Shown: positions 58,501-62,078 of the stretch, one piece after another
Layout of the letters: the number at the start of each line of letters is the position of its first letter
How positions within the stretch are numbered: position 1 is the first letter of the stretch
Assembly: GCA_030562195.1 (NCBI GenBank)
Contig: CM060202.1
Location: 8,680,001 to 8,744,000 of the forward strand
Source: Nipponacmea schrenckii
Lineage: Eukaryota; Mollusca; Gastropoda; Lottiidae
Length of the DNA stretch: 64,000 nt
Reading direction: 5' to 3'
The notes under the pieces: model-generated
Seen by the model: the letters and a program-made list of their open reading frames with translations, nothing else
The model's database searches: none
What the model was told of the DNA's origin: nothing
Translations under genes and position numbers: made by a program

Positions 58501-59876
58501 TGGGATTGTCAATTGACTTTAAACTCTGATTCATCCTGGTGGCGCTTGATTGGTTAGTTTCCCAATATTTTATTCCTTTCTCTGGCATTTTGAATGCTGA
58601 CTTACTCAGAATCTTGAACAAGCATCAACTTACCAATCGAGCACATCAACTTGACAATCAAATTGTGTCAACTTACCAATCAAGCGCCCCCTGAAATGTC
58701 TTGTGATTACGTACCTTCAATTATTTTCCTGGAACATCCCATTGTCATCTTTTCAGTGCTTAACTCTACCTCAATGCATTAGTAGTTATAAACAAATGTT
58801 TTTTTTTCTGTTACTTACTTATTGCTTCAGAAATGGCAGGATTTGTATTATTAAGACGGAAATAAAACTAAACAAACATTACTGGCCATGTCCATATGAT
58901 AAATGACCAAAAAACTATGACCTAAGCATGATTTATTTCAGCCTGTCAATGTCCCGGTCACTTATTTTATGCTATTTTTGTCTTAGACAGGATTATAACT
59001 ACTTCATGAACATTTTCTTAATTCTCTTGGTATTTTCTTTATTTTCCCTTGGTATTTCCTTGATATGCTCTTGGTATTTTCTTGATATGCTCTTAGTATT
59101 ATCTTGGTGTATTCTTCAGTTTTTGTTATACTGATGGTATTTTCTTGATATCCTGATGGTATAGGTATTTTCATGGTATTAATAACCTGACTACATCAAT
59201 AACTTCTTATACACAGTGTTACATAATAAATTTTATTTTACTAATGGATATTATACCACTGCTAGATAAATTAAGAGAATTGCATGAATTAAATCATACT
59301 TGCATGTCTATTATTCTTATTATTTAAAAAGTTGAAATTTAGAACTATTTTACTGACTGACACCACTTGTAGCATTGTTTTAAAGATTTATTATTATTGT
59401 CATTTTGTTGGCATATTCATTTTGTTCTTAAGTTGCTGAAACTTATGTCCTAGTTTTGAACTGATAAATGAACTGAGAAACATTATGCTAATGCCCATGA
59501 AAAATTTATAAAAATGTATGTTTTATGTGAATACTTGAATGAATTTTGATCATAATATATTGGATTATATCTGTCTTTTGAGGGTTTTTGCACTAGGATA
59601 GGCTTAAGTATTGTGAATGTAGATTATTATATATATATCTTTCTTGTATATGTTTCAGATGATTTGGAATTAGTCCGAGCCAAAGGAAATGCCTCACCAA
59701 ATCTTAAAAAATCGAGATCCTTGGGAGGCAGCTTAAAGAAGTTATTCCGCAGAAGTCGGCGAAGATCCAAATCAAGAGATAATTCAAGAGACAGCTCCTT
59801 TAAAACCACAGGGTCACAAAATCCGTCAAGAGATAGTTCACTTAACCGTTCAACAAACAGAGCATCATTGTCTTGA
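1162..59876 (+). CDS. C2CD2L: C2CD2L/TMEM24-like SMP and C2 domain lipid transfer protein (15 core exons, 806 aa)
   Basis: The core exons are 1162-1536, 32854-32949, 33668-33787, 34215-34319, 37326-37766, 38045-38147, 38644-38752, 39440-39504, 40279-40406, 40991-41177, 42005-42127, 47803-47930, 57117-57192, 57717-57863 and 59659-59876. All have GT..AG introns and compatible phases, and sum to 2421 nt. Domains: ER anchor about residues 33-54; SMP about 88-264; low-complexity Gln/Ser/Pro linker 265-395; C2 about 396-520; a motif like IETGRTITPGGTVVTT near 544-560; VNGIGESVSDAAIREL near 622-637; polybasic segments 687-703 and 750-775. The order and motifs match vertebrate TMEM24 (human about 706 aa). 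TMEM24 is anchored in the ER, moves phosphatidylinositol at ER-plasma membrane contacts through its SMP domain, and binds the plasma membrane through a basic C-terminus released by phosphorylation. The C2 loops lack the usual Asp set, so Ca2+ binding is doubtful. It could equally be called C2CD2, since the vertebrate paralogs may share one invertebrate ortholog. Confidence 0.85.
3415..3545 (+). promoter_or_regulatory. CpG-containing patch with YY1-type motif
   Basis: An otherwise CpG-poor intron has a short patch with about ten CpGs and the sequence AAGATGGCGGC, the YY1 core often found at start sites. A CACGTG E-box and a possible donor (AGAA|gtgagt) follow. It may be an alternative promoter with a noncoding exon, or a remnant of a repeat. 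There is no coding evidence. Confidence 0.3.
5713..5960 (+). mobile_element. decayed pearl-like repeat fragment
   Basis: It begins with T-run, ACCCCCACTTTATAATGTGG, then ATTGTCATCACCCCTATCCG and a single core segment (TCTGATTTCAATGAAATTTG). This is the same order as the element at 45139-46303 but more diverged and without the tandem cores. Confidence 0.65.
7527..7856. repeat. 33-bp minisatellite, 10 copies
   Basis: The unit starts CTGCCTTTAATAAACAATTC and ends CAGTTAYCC. Copies are almost identical; one C/T site alternates through the array. Each unit is a multiple of three, so an open frame of 143 codons results on the + strand, but there is no sign that it is a gene. Confidence 0.95.
8335..10270. 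repeat. interspersed repeat with internal duplication, rich in CCGGAAGT
   Basis: After a T-run at 8345 the sequence has two long diverged direct copies (about 8895-9420 and 9440-9960) sharing AAAAATGGGGCCT, TTTGATGTCTATGTAATC, GCTAACAAATCTCAGGCAGC, CAACTTCCGGTTTTACAGCC and GAAGAGCTCTGTCA. A third partial copy is at 10095-10230. It is related, in opposite orientation, to 12569-14001. No coding capacity is seen. Confidence 0.8.
11336..11560 (+). mobile_element. SINE-like sequence (family A), diverged
   Basis: A head with a B-box-like GGGTTCTAATCT is followed by a body with CCTATGCCAAGAGATTTTAG and CTGGTAGCCAGGATCC, which matches the copies at 38811 and 46577. Confidence 0.45.
12569..14001. mobile_element. 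1.43-kb non-autonomous element with terminal inverted repeats
   Basis: The left end GTGGGACTTTGCTAACG is matched by the right end read on the - strand (GTGGGACTTTGCTACCG). The right end also forms a perfect 11-bp hairpin at 13975-14000 (TGGGACTTTGC, loop GGTA). Inside are many CCGGAAGT and AGGTCAAAGGTCA motifs, an A-run at 13927-13952 and no transposase. Its inside is the reverse-complement relative of 8335-10270. Confidence 0.65.
14509..14700. repeat. 42-bp minisatellite, left part (about 4.6 copies)
   Basis: The unit runs ACAGGTTTGGTCAACCAAGT then TGTAAACCCTGGACTCATAACT. The array stops within a unit at AACT, where the transposon at 14701 begins. It is the same unit and phase as 16343-16603. 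Confidence 0.95.
14701..16342. mobile_element. 1.64-kb TIR transposon inserted in the 42-bp array, AACT target duplication
   Basis: The left end GGCTAATTCCA and right end TGGAATTAGCC are perfect 11-bp inverted repeats. The left flank ends in AACT and the right flank begins with AACT; removing the element and one AACT restores an exact 42-bp unit. The element carries seven copies of TGTCCCGTCTGTCACA (one variant), listed separately. There is no long reading frame, so it is non-autonomous. The superfamily is not assigned. Confidence 0.85.
15063..16330 (+). repeat. seven dispersed copies of a 16-bp motif TGTCCCGTCTGTCACA
   Basis: Copies lie near 15063, 15229, 15247 (GTCCTG variant), 15927, 15949, 16136 and 16315, all in the same orientation and all inside the transposon at 14701-16342. 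The last ends 10 bp from the right terminus. Spacing is irregular, so this is not a tandem satellite. Inferred: transposase binding sites. Confidence 0.85.
16343..16603. repeat. 42-bp minisatellite, right part (about 6.2 copies)
   Basis: Same unit as 14509-14700. Open frames on both strands here are only the effect of a unit divisible by three. Confidence 0.95.
17619..18859. mobile_element. 1.24-kb TIR element nested in copy A
   Basis: The inverted ends are GGCAGTGGATATTCGACCGG (continuing ATACGGTT) on the left and its complement on the right, 28 bp with one mismatch. The flanks are T-runs, so the target duplication cannot be read. Inside are a tandem pair of about 145 bp (18412-18552 and 18581-18727, sharing AACTTATCCGATCATCA and TGTAGAGTGAGCACGAGTT) and a piece of pearl-like tail at 18359-18398. 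No transposase is seen. Confidence 0.8.
18359..18398 (-). mobile_element. fragment of pearl-like right end
   Basis: On the - strand it reads GCCAGTGGGCGTATATTACC then TTGCCTGGCAAGCTATC, matching the right end of the element at 25164-27345. Confidence 0.75.
19019..19331. repeat. long near-perfect palindrome (fold-back), arms 144 and 141 bp
   Basis: The left arm 19019-19162 and right arm 19191-19331 are reverse complements apart from one base change and a 3-nt indel; the spacer is 28 nt. It lies between copies A and B of the duplicated repeat. Confidence 0.92.
19494..19818. mobile_element. MITE of 325 bp (TTAAAGTGATA ends), copy B
   Basis: It has perfect 11-bp inverted ends (TTAAAGTGATA / TATCACTTTAA). 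The sequence just upstream (19340-19490) is also shared with copy A, so A and B look like a segmental duplication rather than two independent insertions. Confidence 0.75.
22498..23240. repeat. 19-bp satellite (GGTTCAAACTTTAACTGTA), about 38 copies
   Basis: Units vary by one or two bases (TTCAAA/TTTAAA, GTAG/GTGG). A marked variant block beginning GGTTCTTCAAACTTTTACAG recurs at 22519 and 22879, showing a higher-order duplication of 360 bp. Confidence 0.95.
25164..27345 (+). mobile_element. pearl/Helitron-like element with about 11 tandem cores (copy P1)
   Basis: The left end is an imperfect hairpin (TACGCCCACATGAAATGGGG then GGCGTA), then a (GTCC)n tract at 25210-25272, then tandem cores of about 158 bp (TGTAAACACTCTA, AATTCTTGACGGATTT-type, GATGAAACTTGG, AAGGATGAACCCTATTGAAA, GCCCTTGTTCTTGAAAA). 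The right end is GCCAGTGGGCGTATATTACC then TTGCCTGGCAAG. This order (hairpin, microsatellite, tandem cores, right arm) is that of bivalve pearl elements. No protein is encoded. Confidence 0.75.
27413..27493. repeat. perfect inverted repeat, 27-bp arms
   Basis: The arms TCTTGCATACTATTATTTGT(ATTATCT) and its exact complement are separated by 27 nt. It lies between the two pearl-like elements. It could be a small fold-back element; a small-RNA hairpin is possible but not supported. Confidence 0.85.
27879..28700 (+). mobile_element. pearl-like element, copy P2 (right end missing)
   Basis: It begins with a near-perfect hairpin (TACGCCCACA CATAAA TGTGGGCGTA), then ATTGTAGTCGCCTCTG, a (GTCT)n tract and about five cores like those of P1. 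No GCCAGTGGGCGTA right end is seen, so it is truncated or diverged. Confidence 0.7.
28726..28945 (+). mobile_element. SINE-like sequence (family A)
   Basis: It shares GACCTTGAAGTCATCTTCAC, AGCTGTAAATGGT, GGAAAGATCAATG and TATAGTTGTTTCTTTCTTT with the copies at 38811 and 46577. Confidence 0.6.
29281..29545 (+). mobile_element. tRNA-derived SINE (family B)
   Basis: A head with an A-box-like TAGTTAAGTGAG (29294-29305) and a perfect B box GGTTCAATCCC (29339-29349) shows an RNA polymerase III promoter. The body follows with GGGACAATAAACTAAGGTCC, TGTGTGCTACAGG and GCATGTTAAAGTTCCCA. It is not a working tRNA, as no acceptor stem closes. A related tail, AGGACGTAAAACTCCAT, recurs near 29610 and 47019. 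Confidence 0.75.
30668..30918. repeat. 27-bp minisatellite, about 9 copies
   Basis: The unit is ATGGTGTATATACACTGGAC then CTCCATA, with CTGG/CCTG variants. Open frames on both strands follow from the 27-bp period. Confidence 0.95.
32139..32618. mobile_element. 480-bp MITE (CTTAAAGGGG ends)
   Basis: The left end CTTAAAGGGGACCAGGCTT and the right end are 19-bp inverted repeats with one mismatch. The inside is richer in CpG than the intron. Relatives are at 42856-43145 and, partly, 36272-36420 (shared TTTGAGCCTTCAAATCCA and CTAATCAG). Confidence 0.85.
32854..32949 (+). CDS. C2CD2L: exon 2: SMP domain
   Basis: This is 32 codons, phase 0-0, with a strong acceptor (T-run then cag) and donor TTT|gtaagt. 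It begins GPVQIKFEKVESGSLPPKF, matching the TMEM24 pattern 'IQIAFEEV..LPP' in the SMP beta sheet. Confidence 0.88.
32950..33667 (+). other. C2CD2L: intron 2
   Basis: AT-rich; no repeat or other feature recognised. Intron 3 (33788-34214) is likewise plain. Confidence 0.8.
33668..33787 (+). CDS. C2CD2L: exon 3: SMP domain
   Basis: This is 40 codons, phase 0-0, after a T-rich acceptor ending in tag; the donor is AAG|gtaagt. It encodes alternating hydrophobic strands such as MAFVVFASQTTHEGVKL, fitting the lipid-binding groove. Confidence 0.87.
34215..34319 (+). CDS. C2CD2L: exon 4: SMP domain
   Basis: This is 35 codons, phase 0-0; acceptor ttaacag, donor CAG|gtgaga. It encodes LRVLIEKESGEAKVSISF and a DGKPDIKTNVKP turn, matching 'LLISWAFTDRPDLSLTV' of TMEM24. 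Confidence 0.87.
35933..36271. mobile_element. MITE copy C (TTAAAGGGATA family)
   Basis: It shares ATACTGCGTCTTAGCATGAA, AATTTTAGTTCTGAA, GTATCTTTATGGATAATTAC and ACTGATGAATAGAGCTCTTG with copies A and B. The right end (TGTCCGTTTAA) is slightly diverged. It shows the state of the family without the 1.24-kb insertion. Confidence 0.75.
36765..37029 (+). CDS. candidate alternative first exon (coding from ATG 36790)
   Basis: An open frame of 80 codons starts at ATG 36790 and ends at a good donor, TTT|gtaagt, in phase 0. It would therefore join exon 6 (DSDELVDLG) in frame. A pyrimidine-rich acceptor (caccatacag) lies at 36764. The peptide is acidic, with a repeated motif (DSVFEDS early, NSVFEES late). 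All three frames just after the acceptor meet stops before the ATG, so this is not an in-frame cassette: spliced after exon 4 it gives an immediate TGA. It could be an alternative 5' exon making a form without the anchor and most of the SMP domain, or a poison exon. No homolog is recognised. Confidence 0.45.
37326..37766 (+). CDS. C2CD2L: exon 6: end of SMP and Gln/Ser-rich linker
   Basis: This is 147 codons, phase 0-0; acceptor tatag, donor TCT|gtgagt. The first 32 residues (ELVDLGAVDEAVRNAIALA) form the last SMP helix, like 'STIEELIKDAIVST' in TMEM24. The rest is a disordered Gln-, Ala-, Ser- and Pro-rich linker (repeated ANQ and SANQ motifs) ending in a proline/basic stretch. Confidence 0.88.
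38045..38147 (+). CDS. C2CD2L: exon 7: start of C2 domain
   Basis: This is 103 nt, entering in phase 0 and leaving in phase 1 (ACT G|gtgagt). After a SPIKPPRSAGD linker, the first C2 strand is KRLLVKVIKASGLG. Loop 1 (GLGPKETGQ) lacks the aspartates of Ca2+-binding C2 domains. Confidence 0.88.
38148..38643 (+). other. C2CD2L: intron 7
   Basis: It holds the palindrome at 38421-38486; otherwise plain. Confidence 0.8.
38421..38486. repeat. palindrome with 33-bp arms and no spacer
   Basis: GAAGAAGACTTTATG and ACAACTATTGTTTA in the left arm are mirrored exactly in the right arm; two or three central positions differ. Confidence 0.88.
38644..38752 (+). CDS. C2CD2L: exon 8: C2 domain
   Basis: This is 109 nt, phase 1 to 2. 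It encodes EPVCLLLLDDPVQNY and the typical C2 motif NPFWDEHFLF, which continues across the next splice. Confidence 0.88.
38811..39015 (+). mobile_element. SINE-like sequence (family A)
   Basis: The head has a degenerate B box (GAGTTCTAATCTC). The body has GACCTTGAATAAGTCATCTT, CCAGTCCACCAAGCTGTAAA, GGACCAGCTGGTAGAGAGGA and TAAGTTGTTATCCTTGTAAA. It is closely matched at 46577-46790. It sits in intron 8. Confidence 0.7.
39270..39420 (+). mobile_element. possible retroelement 3' tail
   Basis: It ends in TGTATAATAAAGAGTTTATT and ATTATT repeats, a form common at the 3' ends of retroelements. There is no other support. Confidence 0.3.
39440..39504 (+). CDS. C2CD2L: exon 9: C2 domain
   Basis: This is 65 nt, phase 2 to 1. 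It encodes DVTNETRELRLEVYDRAKAP, the C2 strand with the ELRLEVYD signature. Acceptor aatttcag, donor GGTG|gtaagt. Confidence 0.88.
39505..40278 (+). other. C2CD2L: intron 9
   Basis: A stretch with several CpGs and ATCGATACTT / CGATACATGG motifs lies at 39780-39880; otherwise plain. Intron 10 (40407-40990) has a weak SINE family A fragment near 40470-40570. Intron 11 (41178-42004) is plain. Confidence 0.6.
40279..40406 (+). CDS. C2CD2L: exon 10: C2 domain
   Basis: This is 128 nt, phase 1 to 0. It encodes DEFIGESVIFIDDL, the C2 'D.iG...i.l..l' strand, then a Lys/Gln-rich loop and the last strand SCGSLTVE. Donor GAG|gtaatt. Confidence 0.88.
40991..41177 (+). CDS. C2CD2L: exon 11: end of C2 and conserved Thr-rich motif
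   Basis: This is 187 nt, phase 0 to 1. After the last C2 residues it encodes ISPKRRIETGRTITPGG then VVTTTTTTTE. This aligns with '[22 protein letters not shown]' of TMEM24 and is one of the strongest family signatures in the window. Confidence 0.9.
42005..42127 (+). CDS. C2CD2L: exon 12: Ser-rich linker
   Basis: This is 123 nt, phase 1-1, so it can be skipped without a frame change. It encodes a Ser-rich stretch (SDYSSSECSGGRSSPF) that corresponds in position to the Ser-rich linker of TMEM24. The donor (TCAG|gtacag) is weaker than most here. Confidence 0.82.
42568..42750. mobile_element. 183-bp MITE (TTAAAGGGG ends)
   Basis: The ends TTAAAGGGGTACTAAGGAGG and ACCTCTTTACCATCCCTTTAA are imperfect inverted repeats. 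A second copy is at 43713-43862. Confidence 0.7.
42856..43145. mobile_element. diverged relative of the 480-bp MITE
   Basis: It begins TTAAAGGGATAGGTTGAC and shares ATTTGAGCCTTCAAATCCA, ATAATTATCC-like and AAGTGAAATT...GAGGTAT-like segments with 32139-32618. The right end is unclear. Confidence 0.55.
43713..43862. mobile_element. 150-bp MITE, second copy of the 42568 type
   Basis: It begins TTAAAGGAATAGTAAAGAA and ends AATCCTTTTAA; the middle GCCCTTGATAC and TCTAGAAAAA match 42568-42750. Confidence 0.6.
43903..44053. repeat. 19-bp tandem repeat (AAAGAAACCAAAATTATCY), about 7 copies
   Basis: Consecutive units differ mainly at AAAG/ATAG and TCT/TCC. Confidence 0.9.
45139..46303 (+). mobile_element. 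pearl-like element, copy P3 (complete ends)
   Basis: Left hairpin TACGCCCACATGAAAATGTG, then TATCACCCCTGTCCGTCCGT, about seven cores of roughly 160 bp (TTTGAATGAAACTTGGTATG, ATCTTGATAATATCTCGGAC, GAGTTATGGCCCTTGATTAA) and right end AGTGGGCGTATGTTACCTTG then CCTGGC. The cores are more alike to one another than to those of P1. Confidence 0.78.
46577..46790 (+). mobile_element. SINE-like sequence (family A)
   Basis: It is close to 38811-39015 over the whole length and ends in TTGTTTCTTTCTTTCTT. A family B tail fragment (AGAGTAGGACGTAAAACTCC) follows near 47015. Confidence 0.7.
47419..47468 (+). CDS. candidate optional exon 13 (50 nt)
   Basis: It has a good acceptor (tgtgtttcag) and donor (ATT|gtaagt) and is open in the incoming phase, encoding AQILQYDREPGRYNI. 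It leaves in phase 0, but the main acceptor of exon 14 (47802) needs phase 1, so inclusion before that acceptor gives a stop after two bases of the next codon boundary (AAA TGA). Inclusion keeps frame only with the upstream acceptor at 47726. It may be a regulated or poison exon, or a chance splice-site pair. Confidence 0.4.
47803..47930 (+). CDS. C2CD2L: exon 14 (short form): conserved C-terminal motif
   Basis: This is 128 nt, phase 1 to 0; acceptor ttgcttacag, donor AGG|gtaaga. It encodes VNGIGESVSDAAIREL, then KRPRTPAKTSTLVITGVKR. This matches TMEM24 'SNGLDPVAETAIRQL' and 'TPTKRSTLIISGVSK'. It joins directly from exon 12 (both phase 1, making GAA at the junction). Confidence 0.87.
47931..48200 (+). 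CDS. C2CD2L: exon 14 extension: alternative C-terminus ending in a PDZ ligand
   Basis: If the donor at 47931 is not used, the frame stays open for 89 codons to a TAA at 48198-48200. The peptide looks genuinely coding: a basic Ser-rich start (VRKRSQSLLSLNLSHRSRSF), an acidic/Ser middle and a C-terminus ending RLETDV. The last four residues fit the class I PDZ ligand pattern (S/T-x-hydrophobic). An AATAAA lies at 48324-48329 and another at 48894-48899. Inferred product: a form of about 749 residues without the polybasic tail. Confidence 0.65.
   Translation, partial: VRKRSQSLLSLNLSHRSRSFSQSAASLTSSVSDLSGSYLKVDEMASNDLSDECLANTLRRHLSQECLVPLEAVKVSISTKELDRLETDV
48324..48329 (+). promoter_or_regulatory. 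candidate internal polyadenylation signal AATAAA
   Basis: It lies 124 nt after the TAA that ends the extended exon 14, so it could end the short PDZ-ligand transcript. Another AATAAA is at 48894-48899. Confidence 0.35.
49640..50260. promoter_or_regulatory. CpG-rich patch inside intron 14
   Basis: About 28 CpGs occur in 620 bp, against almost none in the rest of the intron. CRE-like motifs lie at 49702 (TTACGTCATC) and 49726 (TGACGTA). There is no reading frame and no inverted ends. It may be an unmethylated promoter or enhancer, or a young insertion. Confidence 0.35.
51518..52902. repeat. satellite of about 53 bp, about 26 copies
   Basis: The unit is CTCAATATATACAATTTGGA TTTGATGTTGAATTTATTTG AAAATGACCAGTM. 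Length variants (TATACAATTT / TACAAATTT) and the CAGTCC/CAGTAC site alternate. A rare block (AATTTGTATTTGATGTTGAA, AAAATGACAAGTCC) occurs at 51851 and 52853, exactly 1002 bp apart. Open frames on the - strand are repeat artefacts. Confidence 0.95.
53405..53720. mobile_element. weak MITE relative (copies A-C family)
   Basis: It shares AATACTACCTCTTAGTATGG and TATGAAATTTTAAGTCTC with the start of copies A-C and GGCCAGTTTTAAACTTTCAA with the end. Strongly diverged. Confidence 0.4.
57117..57192 (+). CDS. C2CD2L: exon 15: Ser/Thr-rich linker
   Basis: This is 76 nt, phase 0 to 1; acceptor gtattttcag, donor AAAG|gttagt. It encodes TIESTPTDESGGFTSQQRER, comparable to the acidic Ser/Thr stretch before the basic tail in TMEM24. 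Confidence 0.8.
57193..57716 (+). other. C2CD2L: intron 15
   Basis: AT-rich, no feature recognised. Confidence 0.8.
57717..57863 (+). CDS. C2CD2L: exon 16: first basic membrane-binding module
   Basis: This is 147 nt, phase 1-1, so it is skippable in frame. It encodes KKKSSFGSALKKAFGRKKR, a basic-hydrophobic segment with serines, then a Tyr/Pro/Gly-rich stretch. The donor, AAAG|gttctt, is weak. Inferred role: binding acidic plasma-membrane lipids, as known for the TMEM24 C-terminus. Confidence 0.8.
57864..59658 (+). other. C2CD2L: intron 16
   Basis: It contains a long T-run (58184-58217), the candidate microexon at 58235-58262, a pair of 14-bp inverted repeats GGCGCTTGATTGGT (58541-58554 and 58675-58688) and a loose repeat of TTGGTATTTTCTTGATATGC type at 59025-59160. 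Confidence 0.7.
58235..58262 (+). CDS. candidate 28-nt microexon with early stop
   Basis: A very long T-run and pyrimidines precede the acceptor caacag at 58234; the donor is AGAG|gtaatg. Joined to exon 16 (phase 1) it reads DISA then TGA, cutting off the second basic module. It may be an alternative C-terminus, a poison exon or chance. Confidence 0.25.
59659..59876 (+). CDS. C2CD2L: exon 17: terminal polybasic module and stop
   Basis: This is 218 nt, entering in phase 1 after acceptor gtttcag and ending at TGA 59874-59876. It begins DDLELVRAKGNASPN, similar to 'SHDDLSNATATPS' in TMEM24, and then KKSRSLGGSLKKLFRRSRRR, followed by repeated SRDSS/SRDNS. In TMEM24 this region binds the plasma membrane and is released by PKC phosphorylation; the serines among the arginines fit that. 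Confidence 0.87.
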
Positions 59877-61424
59877 AAGGAACTTTGAATTAGAGTTATC
59901 TTCCTTTTTTATTTATAGTCTTAGCTTCTCCATCAAAGTGTTCAGCTTGATACCCTGTTGTTCATGTCTATAAGTAGAGAAAGTTTATCCAGTAACTGGG
60001 TCTGTGAATTTGTAAAATAGTAAATATTTAATATCCTCAAGAACCAATAATAAGCTTTTCCCTATCTCTTGACTAAATTATTATATACATTATTAGCCTT
60101 TTTTCTAATGTGCCACAGTTTGGTCTTGTTAACCAAAGTTGTTAACCTGTGCATTTTTGAAATACTGGATTAAGATTAACTTCTGTGTTTGCCTACATTT
60201 GACAGTATTTTGAAATAAGATATTAAACTGTTTTTATTGTCAGACTGTGTAGTTTCAAATGATCTTTCAAAAGTTTCTTTTCAGATCTTTATCAGATTAT
60301 TGTCTTTCTATGATTTTTTTCTTCAGGAACAGCACTAAGTTTCTGGAAAATGATCATATAGACCCATAATAGTATATAACAATGAACACAATTTGATATC
60401 AGGAATGGGTCTGATTGTTATTGTAAGATCGCTCAATTGTTATTGGCCAATATAATTGTCTATTTTGTAGTAGGCTATATTTCAGCACATGATAATATTC
60501 AATTCATAATAATGACATAATTTAATGGGTTTTTTTCAAATATTATTATATTGTCCTCTGTCTCAATTGGTTTGTAATTCTCATCTATTAATCATAATAT
60601 ATACTTCATGCTATAAGGGAAAGTTTCTAAGAAATCTTGTTATGTTTCATATGTTAAAAAAATTTCTCCATATCATCAAAAAAGCTGCCTAGCTTTTATT
60701 GGGATATGCAGATTTGTTAAAAGTGTCAATATTGTCAATCAAACAGTTTTATAAAGATTAAATAGATTTAAGTGATTATTACTTTTTATCTTCTTATAAC
60801 GTAAGATAATTTTTGGCTATATTCAGTATTTATTTAACCTCATTTCAAAAGTCATTGATATGATTTCACAAAATAAATTACAGTTCTACAATCCAGATAC
60901 AAGTTATCATCACAAATGAAGACAGATTATCCAGAAATTAAAACAAATGTTGTTGAAATCTAGACCCTACCTCTAATGTTCTATGCTAATTTTTGAATAA
61001 ATTATTTGTGGAAGGAATTCCCATTCACTAACAAAATATTTTTAAAGCTGCATTAATTATAATAATATTAATAAAACATAATATGGTATGTGAAGAATGT
61101 GTTTCTACTTATATAGCTAGGGTATGTACAGAATGTTTCTATCTAAAGAATTCCTCTGCGTTTGTCAGGTTTTTCATTAAGATATGTGCCATGAACACCC
61201 CAAAAGCTAAGCAGTTTTGAGTTATGCAAAAATTTGTATTTATATATTTATATCTTGTAAGAGCATTATTTGTTTCTTTTTTGTTTTTGTTTTTATTTAT
61301 TTGTTTATAACAGAAAGTAAATTTCATTTACGATTCATAATAGAACCCAGAACAATAAACAGACTGTTTTTGTTATCCTTGAGTTTATTCATTGGATATT
61401 CATTGATATTACAAATTACAAACT

Positions 61425-62078
61425 ATTAATATACATGTAGTTCTTGTTATAAGAAATAACAAATTTTGCTTTGTTATTACAAGTTACAAAGTAACTATAG
61501 TTTTTTTATTACAAGTAACCGACTTGTGTTTGTGTTACTACAAACTATTGTCTCTGTTATAACAAACTACAGTTCCAGTTATTATAAACAATGGTTATTC
61601 TGAAATTATAGTTCCTGTTATAACAAACTATTTTTAATGTTACAGTTCCTGTTATTAACAAACTATAGTTATTGTTATTACAAACTATAGTTCTTGTTAT
61701 TACAAACTATAGTTCTTGTTATTACAAACTATAGTTCTTGTTATTACAAACCATAGTTCCTGTTATTACTAACAATGGTTCCTGTTTTAACAAACTATAG
61801 TTATTGTTATTACAAACTATAGTTCTTGTTATTACAAACTATAGCTCTTGTTATTACAAACTATAGTTCCTGTTATTACTAACAATGGTTCCTGTTTTAA
61901 CAAACTATAGTTCTTGTTATTACAAACTATACTTCCTTTTATTACATACTATAGCTCTTGTTATTACCAACAATGGTACATGTTTGAAAAAACTAGAGTT
62001 CTTGTTATTACAAACTATAGTTCTTGTTATTACAAACTATAGCTCTTGTTATTACAAACTATAGTGTCTGTTGTAACA
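61425..62078. repeat. 22-bp satellite (CTATAGTTCTTGTTATTACAAA), about 30 copies
   Basis: Units vary at TTCTTG/TTCCTG/GCTCTTG and ACAAACTATAG/CTAACAATGG. A longer variant block (TTACTAACAATGGTTCCTG then TTTTAACAAACTATAG) recurs near 61763 and 61874. It lies in the presumed 3'UTR. Confidence 0.93.
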
